A stretch of DNA of 64,000 nt from Adenophora triphylla var. japonica (Eukaryota > Streptophyta > Magnoliopsida > Asterales > Campanulaceae). Location: assembly GCA_022495995.1 (NCBI GenBank), contig JAFEMH010005384.1:1-64000 (forward strand), given 5' to 3'. The notes below the pieces were generated by a model. It did no database searches, was not told where the DNA came from, and saw nothing but the letters and a program-made list of their open reading frames with translations. Positions 44,440-55,100 of the stretch are shown one piece after another (position 1 is the first letter of the stretch; every line of letters begins with the position of its first letter). A program made the translations under genes and the position numbers.

Positions 44440-46331
44440 GTGGAGCCTTGTTGCAAAGTACGTGCAGACAAAAGTGCAGGCAGTAGTGATACTGTTCAGA
44501 TATCTGGACAACCGACTGAACAACCAGCTGATCAGGTTATTATAGATGATGTTCAGCCTGCAGATGTTGAAAATTTGGGTAGAGGTCAGCGGGCTAAGCT
44601 GCCTTCTACAAGGTATCCATCGACGGAATATGAGCTAGGTTTTTCACAGATTCGCACTGCTCAAGTCAGCCCCCCGTCTCGTTCACCTTCCCAACATAAA
44701 TCTTCAGGTACTCGATATCCTTTATCACATTTTGTAAATTACACTAAATTCTCTGTAGCACATCGTTGTTTTTTGGCAGCTATTGATTCGGGTGTTGACC
44801 CTAAGCACTATGGAGAGGCTGTCCGATCTCCTCAATGGTGTGAGGCTATGAATAAAGAGCTTGATGCTCTTGATCAGAATGGCACGTGGGAACTGGTAGA
44901 TGCTCCCATTGACAAGAAAGTAATTGGCAACAAGTGGGTGTATAAAATAAAGTATAATGCAGATGGGTCTGTTGAACGCTACTAGGCTCGTTTGGTGATT
45001 TTAGGGAACCACCAAGTTGAAGGGGTGGATTTCAAGGAAACTTTTGCACCAACAATCAAGTTGGTTACTGTTCGAGTTTTTCTTTCCATTGCCGCAGTTC
45101 GTGGATGGGAACTTCATCAAATGGACGTCCATAATGCTTTTCTTCACGGTGACCTAAGTGAAGATGTTGATATGAAGGTTCCCTTGGGACATCATGCTTC
45201 TTCCTCTGGTAAGGTGTGCAAACTCAAGAAATCATTATATGGTTTACGTCAAGCACCTCGTTGCTGGTTTGCAAAGTTGTCAACTGCCTTGAAAAAATAT
45301 GGTTTTATTCAGTCATGTTCAGACTATTCTCTCTTTTCCTACAAAACTTCCGCTGCTGAAATACACATTCTTGTGTACGTGGATGATTTGGTCATCGGTG
45401 GTAACGATACTAAGGTTATTCAGCGATTCAAAGACTACCTTAGTAAATGTTTTCACATGAAAGATCTTGGCCGTCTCAAGTATTTTTTGGGGCTTGAAGT
45501 TGCTAAGCATCCGGATGGCATTTTCCTTTCTCAACAGAAATATGCCCTTGATATTCTTTCTGAGACTGTACTTCTTGGTGCTCGTCCATCTATTACTCCT
45601 ATTGAGCAGAATCATCATTTGGCTTTGTCTGAAGATGATAATTTACGAGATCCTGAGGCTTATAGGCGTCTCATAGGCCGCCTCATTTATCTTACTATCA
45701 CACGACCAGAACTTTCTTACAGTGTGCATACTCTTGCACAATTTATGACATGTCCTAAGATGGCTCATTGGAACGCTGCTTTGCTTGTTGTTCGTTATCT
45801 TAAAGGGCATCCTGGCCAAGGCATTCTTCCACGTGCAAATTCTGCCCTACGTCTAAGGGCCTATTGTGATTCAGACGGGGCAAGTTGCCCGCTTACTCGC
45901 CGATCACTTACTGCCTATTTTGTTCTTCCTGGTGATTCTCCAATCTCGTGGAAAACTAAGAAACAAACTACCATATCTCGATCTTCGGCCAGGTTTAATA
46001 TCAAGCCATGTCTGGTGCCACATGTGAGCTCAAATGGCTTCGTGGTTTACTAGGATCATTTGGTGTTCAACATAATGGTCCTATGCTTCTTCTTTCTGAT
46101 AGTCAATCTGCATTACAAATGGCTCGGAATCCAGTTTTTCACCAAAGAACGAAGCATATAGAAGTTGACTGTCATCTTGTTCGCGATGTTGTTCAGACAT
46201 GTGTCATCACAACTGCCAAGGTACACACGACTGCACAACTGGCTGACATTCTTACGAAAGCATTGGGCAGTCGTCAGTTCTTACACCTTTTGGGCAAGTT
46301 GGGCGTTTGTGATCTACACGCTCCAACTTGA
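44440..46331 (+). pseudogene. Reverse transcriptase-RNase H of element F (stop and frameshift)
   Basis: Blocks in order: KLPSTRYPSTEYELG linker; EAMNKELDALDQNGTWELVD and KVIGNKWVYKIKYNADGSV; a TAG stop at 44983-44985 where copia RTs have lysine (RYKARLV); FAPTIKLVTVRVFLSIAAVR, WELHQMDVHNAFLHGDL, CKLKKSLYGLRQAPRCW; catalytic LVYVDDLVIGG (about 45373); MKDLGRLKYFLGLEV; and RNase H (RAYCDSDGASC, SPISWKTKKQTTISRSSA). A frameshift near 45990 moves the end (ATCELKWLRGLLGSFGV, RTKHIEVDCHLVRD) to another frame. Only two lesions are seen. Confidence 0.92.
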
Positions 46332-46577
46332 GGGGGGGGTGTTGAGATATTGACGGGTTGTCAATATCTTTTCCTTATTGTATTTCCTTTCCTAGTTTAT
46401 GTAAATAAGGTAGGATAATATTTGCTAGCATATTCATAGAGATTGATATAGTTATATTAGGAATAGAATTCTTGGGCATCAAGAATTCTCGAGATGTATA
46501 TATATATGTAAATGCCGTGTGAATAGAACAAGGAAAATGAATGATATTTCTCTCCTTCACATATACGATTCTTAACA

Positions 46578-49050
46578 ATATGTACTTATATATTATTGTT
46601 TTCTTTTACATTTCAAGTTGGGCTTGGAAATTAGGCTAAATGGAGATAGTTACTCATATTGATAATAGTCATACAATTACAATGGGGTACTAAATGGTTG
46701 CTTAACTTGCCATAACTATTTTTGCTTATCATACAATTTATTTATAAGATATGAATTAATTTGATTGAAAAAAATAAAAAATTACTGAAAAAAATAATAT
46801 TTTAAGATAAACAAATTATTATTTCAATTTTTTTTAATGTGGGTAGAAAATGGTTTATGTACTCATTTTACTAAAAGTTTGGTCTCAATTTTTTAAGTCT
46901 CCATCGATATATTTAAAATGGGTCATTCGTTTATTTTTAGATATATTGAGTAATAAATATTGTCTCTATAGTTGTTTTTTATACTAATCAATGTTTCATC
47001 TACTTTGCAATTTCAATAATTTTATAGTCCCCTTCATCCCAAAATGAGTTATAAATTATTTTTTAAAATTTGTCTTTATTTTGAAAAAATCAAAAATTTG
47101 CCATGACCAATTATATGTCGCTACATCCAGAGTTAAAAGGTAAATGATTTTAAATATTGATATGTAACAATGATAATACTGACCACTCTGATGTTTGTAC
47201 TGACAATAAAGTATTCAAGAAATTTTTTCACAATATATAAATACAACTCGCTTTTCTGTTTGTTTTATTTTAATTTTCGACTTTTGAGCATGCAGTTTGG
47301 GTAACTCAGACGCATATTCTAAAACTGCTATTTGTTGTATACATTAAAAAAATGTGATATCGGTTCAAATAATAATAATAAAAAAGGGGATATATGTAGA
47401 GTTTTACGGGGGAGGGGGGTTTAATTTACCCCCTTGCGTAGTTGACTCCGTTCATATATATATATATAATTATATTTTTTAAATGTTTGTTTAAAAAATT
47501 TAGATTTATTTTACAAAACTAATACACAATAATAATAATAATCATTTTTTAAGTTATTTGTTAATTTTTGTTATATATAAAATTCCCGATTTTATTATGT
47601 ATTACTTTAATTTGTTTATGTGTATGTATGCTTAATAATTACAAAAAAATAAAAAAATGAAGATGAATTAATATAATTGATAGAAGAGAGAATTTATAGA
47701 TTGCTCATATAGGGGATGATGAATTTGGATTTCAGTTTCTATTTAATAATTGGGTGAATCACTACTCATTATTTTATGTCTCATATTTGTCTGTAATAAA
47801 TATTTTAAATTGTACGATAGTATATTTTTCATTTCACGATATTTGTATTATTGTTTTCCTCTTATGCTATGACTATTAATAAAAGTCAAGGTAAATATTT
47901 ATCCTTTGTTATTTTTTTTAAATAAATACTATGTCTTTTGGCATTCTCAATTATATTTTGCATTATCGAGAGTTCACAACCCCGATGATCCGAAGATATT
48001 GAGATGTAATGATGATCTTCCTTCATCTTTCAACAATTGTACCGACAATGTTGTCTTTTAAAGATGTGTTTCACAATGTATACAAATGTTTCTCTCATTT
48101 AGCCATTTTATTTAATTTCTGTCTTTTTAAGCATCAATAACTCCCCGTGCATCGCACGACTGTAACACTAGATTTATTTTAGTGACCTTCAATCTGATAT
48201 TTTTACTAACAATATAGTTTTCAACAATTTTTTTTACAATGTTTACAAACATCTCTATTTCTTTTTTTATTTGTTTCGATTTCGATCAGTTATTCGTTAG
48301 TAACTGTCCGTGCATCGTACGAGGGCAGGGGCGGACCCAGGAACAAAATCAAGCGGGTTCACAAATTATATTACCTAAAAACTTTAAAAATTAATTGTTT
48401 TCTACATTACTATCTACAATGATAATAAACAAAGAAAATACTAAATTTGTCCCTAACACTTTTTCATATGAAAAAGTTTAGGGTCAGTCAGTCTAGTTTG
48501 CAGTTTAAAAAATGGAAAATTCTAAAAATTGATCCGTTCTTAAATAGAGCTTTGTAAAATGGACTATTTTTTTGTAAATGTGTTTGGTACTTCATTTAAA
48601 AGCTAATTTAAATTTTAAATATTTGTATTTATGACATTTTTACTCTTTTAAATTGATGTACTCCTTTCATCTCAAAACGTTTGTCCTACTTTGACTTTCA
48701 TAGTCAATTCAATGAAAATTTGATCAAAATTTTATGATAACCTAATTATATCCTAATACAGTAATAAAAATTGAGATCGATAGTATTCATAATATTGAAT
48801 AAATAACAATTTGTATTTATTTTTATTTTATTTTTTTGAACTGTTTAGCAGAAAATTTGGGGGTTCACTTCCACCCCCAATTTTGGTTAACAACAAATGT
48901 TTGGGTGGGCATTACAATATGTCTAAACCTCAGGGGATGAAAAAGGAATTAACTTAAACTCATTAAAAATATTGGAAAAAAAGGGGGGGAAGCAAAAGTT
49001 TTGAATTGTCGTAGTCAGAAGAAATACATTTTCCTATTTTAAGAAAAACA
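46578..49050. other. AT-rich intergenic DNA with transposon relics, upstream of CENH3
   Basis: No gene is seen. Three degenerate copies of a block ending 'caatgt.tacaaa..tctc.ttt..atttgttt' occur near 47225, 48070 and 48235; two end in ccgtgcatcgcacga or ccgtgcatcgtacga (48143 and 48310). caggggcggacccaggaac at 48327 looks like an hAT-type terminal repeat. A Stowaway-like half (tactcctttcatctcaaaac) is at 48659. (TA)n lies at 47455. Confidence 0.45.
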
Positions 49051-49058
49051 TTAACGAT

Positions 49059-49067
49059 GTAACGGTC
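49059..49067 (+). promoter_or_regulatory. Candidate MSA-type (mitosis-specific activator) motif upstream of CENH3
   Basis: gtaacggtc, 50 bases before the ATG, has the AACGG core bound by three-repeat MYB factors that drive G2/M genes in plants. Plant CENH3 is often expressed in G2. One motif only, possibly within the 5' UTR, so this is a weak call. Confidence 0.3.
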
Positions 49068-49116
49068 TTTTCTTACCGTCTCTCTCTCGCGCACATCCTG
49101 AGAGTCAAAGAGAACG

Positions 49117-52100
49117 ATGGCGAGAGTGAAGCATCCAGCAACGAGGACATGGAAGCCGAGCAGAGGTCAGATTTTCGTTCTAATTTTCACTTTTTACCTG
49201 TCTTTAGGGTTAATTTCTGGATAATTTCCTTTCTCCCAAACCCTAATTTCACAATTTCTATAATCACAGGAGCTGTAGCAACTTCTTCTCCTTCAGGATC
49301 GGTACCATTATCTCTATGTTGATATCTATTGGTTTAATTTCATTTTGTTTTGTTTCTGATTTTAAATTCTTCGCAGAAATCCGGTAAAAGAAAATCCAAA
49401 GCTCCACCGGGTGAGTTAAATTTTACTCCCCCCAACCCCTCTTTTATAGTACCTTAATTCATTCGCAATTTTCTGGGTGTAGATGAGTTTGAGCGTGTGT
49501 CACTGTGTGTGGATGTGCTTATTGTCTTTGGTTGGGTTGATGAATTTTGGTGTGATTGGATGTGTTTATTGTCTTTGGTTGGGTTGATGAATTTTCCCAC
49601 TCCTGTTTTACTTGGCTATACGACGTTTTCTTTCCTCAGAAAGCATGCGAGCAAACCGAGCCAAAGCTTCTGCATTTGTACTCTCTCCTTCAATTTCCTA
49701 AAACATTCCCGTATTTATATCCACCCTCGACACCTTCTTCTTCAACAGCTTATCCCCTATATCTGCAAGCGCCCGCATATTTGTCTCCGTTGCAATGTTC
49801 GTCGACTTAGTTTCCTCTGTCAAGCTATTTTCCTGCCAACAAACCCACAAAAATCAGCACTCGCCTTTCAAGTATACCATTTTTCCGACAATAATCAATA
49901 TTTTTAACAAGCTACCTGAATACGAAGATAATTCTTTTCAGAACGGAGAGACTGAAAAAGGGTGCTAACATGAATATCAACCATATCAGAACTCGCATCA
50001 GTAAAAATATCAATCAATGGAGTTGTGCCGTTACTGAATATCCATTGCAGCATACCCCATTTGGAAGCTTCAGCTGCATTGTACCTTTGTTCTTGCTTTG
50101 CAATACCATATCAGAACTCGCACCAGTAAAAATTTTCCTCCCCCCAACCCCTCTTTTATAGTACCTTAATTCATTCGCAATTTTCTGGGTGTAGATGAGT
50201 TTGAGCGTGTGTCACTGTGTGTGGATGTGTTTATTGTCTTTGGTTGGGTTGATGAATTTTGGTGTGATTGGCTGAGGCTATGACGACTTGAAGCGTTTGT
50301 TTTTTTTTTTTATTATTATTTTCAGGAACAACTCAGAAAGAGAGAAAGCCTCACCGTTTCAAGCCGGGAACTGTTGCGCTTAAAGAGATAAGAAAATATC
50401 AGAAGTCCTGGAATCTGCTCATCCCATATGCCCCTTTTATAAGCACGGTAAAATGTTGTTGCCAATCTATCTACCATATTTATATGCGTGTACCAAAGTA
50501 TGAAGGTAGATTTTGAGTGTCTTAAAGTGTGTACTCGGTGTATAGCAAGGAAACTTAATTGACGTATAACACTTTGCAGAGATCCAATATAGAAATGGAT
50601 AAGATGTAATTTAATATTACTTATTTTTTCCGGTGGAATAGAAAAAAGGAAGTACAACTCTCTTTTAGGAAGGTCGGAGAAGATCACTTTCCTTTTAAGT
50701 AAGAGGAATATTGCTTCTTTTTTGTGTCTCTCACCATTGCTTAAAGCCGTGATGAGAACTCCAGCATGTTTATGGAGCTCCTTAAATTCCTGTAAACACA
50801 AGATCAAATTATCGAAAGGGAACATAGTAATTGCAAATAAACATTAACCACTGTAACTGATACATGCAGCAACAACAGAGGACTCTGACCATAAAGTTCT
50901 ACTTCAGTTTCATGTCATTGACTCGTGTCTTTTAGGATGCTAGATGATTTACCGGCAAATTACTAAATTTGCAGTCATCCTTGTCGATAGAAGTCTTTTG
51001 GGATTTTTGTCTGTGCTTACTTTCATAAGTTGGTCTTTGCATGTTTGGCAGGTAAGAGAGATCACTAATTCTTGTTCTCAAGAGGTCAATCGCTGGTCAG
51101 CTGAAGCTCTGGTAGCTATTCAGGAGGTATTTTATACTTTTTCCATCTATAATTCTAATGCTTATCGGTAAGAACCATGATGTGTTGTGTATCAAAATTC
51201 AAAATTTAATGGGTGTGACCATTATTTGCTGAAAGGAAAAACAACAATCCAGAACTGTGTATAAGCCTATGATACCTGGACTTGGGTCCGAGTATCCGAC
51301 ACGGGTACGGATCCGAGTGTCTGATTTACTTTTCTTAAACAAATTGGATTCGGGGACACTGTTCTAAATTTGGACACGGGTACGGAGATACGTTAATCAC
51401 AAAATATATTGAGTCTATTTCTATACTTTGCTTATCATAAAAAAAGTTTGATTAATCTTTTTGCACAAAAGTATCATTTTATACTCATATTTCTAAATAA
51501 AATAATAATATTAATGAAATTTGGCTAAGATGTAATGTATGATTAAGTAATATACTAACATTAAAATTTGTAAAATCTTTATAAATGAAGTCAACTCTCT
51601 CCTTTTTTTCTTTCAATTTTTCTTGCCGTATCCAACTGAAAAACCGAGTGTCGGGTACGAATTTCATATCCATGTTTGTGTCGTGTCGGATACGGGTACT
51701 TCAACATATTTGAATGGTCCGAGTAACATATTTTGGGTAATTTGAAGTACCAAGCTTGTTCAATTAGATTTTGAATGATATTTGAGTTTCATGTTGGTTC
51801 TAAAGGTAGTTTTTCCTTAATAGAGTGTTGGATCTGATTGATTATCAGCGTTTCATTGTTATGAATTGGGTTTCCACTAAATCAATTATAATTGATAATT
51901 GAATCAATTACAATTGAATTGAACAGAATTAACAATTGGGGATGAGAGATAGAAGAAATTGAGATTAAGAGAGAGAGATTTAATTACCACTGTTGCATAT
52001 CCTTCCTCACTTCTCCTTTATTCTCTATTGTCGATGAGAATAATTGTAGCACTACTCCACAGGGCAATGCTTGTATCTCCTTTTCCAAAGCCATCATAGA

Positions 52101-55100
52101 GATAGATTTAATTACCACTGTTTCCTCTAACCCCTTCAAGTTAATCATCTCCTTTAATGGAATCCCATGGTCCAAAAATCTGGTTGGAGGTAACTCAGTA
52201 GGCTCAGCAAATACCTCTTCATACTCCTCAATCAGCTGTTGCATATCCTTCCTCACTTCTCCTTTATTCTCTATTGTCGATGAGAATAATTGTAGCACTA
52301 CTCCACAGGGCAATGCTTGTATCTCCTTTTCCAAAGCCATCATAGAGATAGATTTAATTACCACTGTTTCCTCTAACCCCTTCAAGTTAATCATCTCCCC
52401 ATCATGTTTAAAGCTTAGAGTCATTGCTTTAAAGTCGAATGTAACTGGGCTCACAGTCTTTAGCCATTGGATACCAAGCACTGCATCACATCCCCCCAAA
52501 CTGAGGACCCTCATGTCAGTTTGAAACTGTTTGTCTTGCATCACCCAATTGAAACCTTTACACTTACCATGACAAGCTATTTTTCTCCCATCAGCCACTG
52601 TTACCATCACCTCAGGACTACTTTCCACCACACACCCCAACCTTTTTGCTGCATTAATATCCAAAAAATCATGAGTACTACCACTATCAATCAATATGCT
52701 GAACTTTTTCTTTTTATACCAGCCCACCAACTTAAGTGTTTGTAGTGCAGAACTTCCAGTCAAAGCATTGAGGGAAATATTCATTTCATTATCCTTCTCA
52801 CTATTGTCATTAGCTTCTATACTTTCTTCTCCATTCAGTGTGTCATGCCATACTTCTTCCTCATCATGGACACATTCAACATATAGATCTGTCTACTCTT
52901 GCATCTATGCCCAAACTTGTAAGGTTCATCACAATTATAACAGAGGCCCTTATCTCTTCTAGCTTGCATTTCAGATTGTGACAACTGTTTAATGGGGTAA
53001 GATGGTTTGGAATTCTGGTTCACAGATGATGAACTGGTGGGGCTGAGTTTGGGTGTGAGTTGAGGTTTTGTAATCATGGGTGATGTTGTTCTGTAATTGG
53101 TTTGGTTTAAGGAATAAGAGGGGGATTTGTAACTCTGAGCTTTTTGTTTCTTAGTGGCAAAATCAATATGGGATTCCTCAATCAAAGCAATACTAATGGC
53201 CTGTGACAATGTAGTGGGAAATTGAACATGAACCCTATACAATCTCCTCATTTAGGCCTTTAATGAAAACATTAGTGTAATACCTCTCTGTCAAACAAGG
53301 GTTCTCCACCTTCATCAGTGATCTGAGCTGCTCGAATTTTCCCAAGTATTCCTTGACTGTTCCTTCTTGCTGCAACTTACAGAATTCTCCCTCGATGTTT
53401 TCATGGATCTGGGGACCAAACCTCAAGGATACCCTTCGAACAAACTGTCTCCATCCCAATCCTTCTAACTCCTCCATGTAATTTTGGTACCAATATTCAG
53501 CATCCCCTTCGAAATGCATAGTGGCCAACTCAACCTTGTCTTCCTCAGGAGGAACAGATCTATACTTAAAAAATTTATTACACTTTCTAACCCATCCTCT
53601 ATAGTCTATACCACCAAACTTAGGAAATTCAAGCTTCAAATGCTTCTTATAAGTCTCACCCCCTTATCTACCATTGTTGTTTCCTTCTTCTTATCATCCT
53701 TGTCTAACCATTCTTCTTCATAGAACCCTTCGAAATCATCCATATCCAGATCTCCTTGCTTCTGATCCTGAACCTTAAATTTGTTCTCTCCATTTGGTCC
53801 TGCTCCTAAGATTGAATGCGATTTCTGCCCAGCTTGGTTAGATCCTCCTGTTTCTGGACCTTTGCCCTTGCTACTGCCTCCCTTCTGTTGCTGCTGTCCT
53901 ACCATTAGACCCTTTATTTCATCAATAACCGCACGCATCCCATCGATGTCATTCTTCAGCTCCTGTTTATTGATGCTAATTGTTTCTTCTAAACGATTGT
54001 GACCATTCACCAAATCCTTAATCCTCTCATCGCATGATCTGAAGCTACTTTCCAGCGTATCGTATCTAGTCTCCACCATGACTGCAGCTCAACTTCCTCG
54101 ATCTAGAAAGCTCTGATACCAATTTGTTATGAATTGGGTTTCCACTAAATCAATTATAATTGATAATTGAATCAATTACAATTGAATTGAACAGAATTAA
54201 CAATTGGGGATGAGAGATAGAAGAAATTGAGATTAAGAGAGAGAGAATTAGATACAGATTGAGGAAAGAGAGAGAGAGTAAGAGAGAGAAAGAGAGAGTG
54301 GAAGGAATTTGTTTATTTTCATCATAATCCAAACAACCATTTCCATGCGCATAAGTATTGTTCAGCTACACGCCAAAATAACATAACGACATAACACGTA
54401 ATAAACACCAAGCTTCAAAACGACATCGTTGGCTACTGAGACCATGAAACGACGACGCAATATTAACGGAAATTCAAATTATAACCCAACCGCTACTCCT
54501 AACGGTAACTCCCAATTTAAAATGAACCCTAATTCATAACATTCATCTTTGATGGTCTGTCTTGCATCAAGTTAGAGCCTACCTTATTTGGAACAACTGA
54601 CCTTTTTTGATGTTATCTATCATCACCCCACCCTAAATTTAACCCTCCCCCTGAAAAGATAATTATTTCATTCGCATTAGCCATTAGACAACTAACTATA
54701 ATTTTTTAACTCGACCATCCATTTTCTCCAACCTCCCCCCAGAAAAAATTACAAATAAAAATATCATTTAAAAAAAATTAAAATTAAGGATCAATATCCC
54801 CCAAAAATAAATACTATAAATAAAAAACTATAACAAAAATTATTAATCTCTATTGCTCCCTCCGTCCCATATTAATGTCTCATTTGACTTGTCAATCTTT
54901 TTAAGAATGTGGTTTACTTGTTGTACATTGCTTGCTTGTACAATGGTAAAATTGCACCAAGACTATTTCCTTATTTTAAAACGCGACATTTGTTTTGTGA
55001 TGGACCAAAAAAGAAAGTGCAACATTTATCATGGACGGGGGGAGTCTTATTAAGCGGTAGGGGTGAAAATGAATCTTTGTCGCCCTATTTTTACCCAAAT

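Larger units (their letters stand above)
43760..46577 (+). mobile_element. Element F: compact, non-autonomous Ty1/copia retrotransposon
   Basis: 238-bp LTRs at 43760-43997 and 46340-46577 (tgttgagata...cttaaca) are flanked by the target duplication atatg (43755-43759 and 46578-46582). The PBS tggtatcagagcc (43998-44010) matches initiator tRNA-Met and the PPT ttgagggggg precedes the right LTR. The LTRs differ at about four positions by eye. The interior is only 2.34 kb: a short gag-like remnant and the RT-RNase H half of pol. Protease and integrase are absent, so the element must have relied on others or has been deleted since. Confidence 0.95.
51857..54541 (-). mobile_element. Element G: deleted Ty3/gypsy (chromovirus-like) element inside CENH3 intron 5
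   Basis: The target duplication ttcat flanks it (51852-51856 and 54542-54546). The right LTR (minus-strand 5' LTR) is complete at 54125-54541 (417 bp, tgttatgaat...attcataaca). The left LTR keeps only its first 120 bp (51857-about 51977). The PBS is ttggtatcagagc (54110-54122, minus), initiator tRNA-Met. Gag and protease are present; RT, RNase H and integrase are deleted. It lies antisense to CENH3 in a 6.1-kb intron and must be spliced out with it. Confidence 0.93.

Noticed and set aside
50322..50825. 167-codon minus-strand frame overlapping CENH3 exon 4
   Set aside because: Most of it is antisense to CENH3 exon and intron; only the short exon-like [10 protein letters not shown] part is considered separately.
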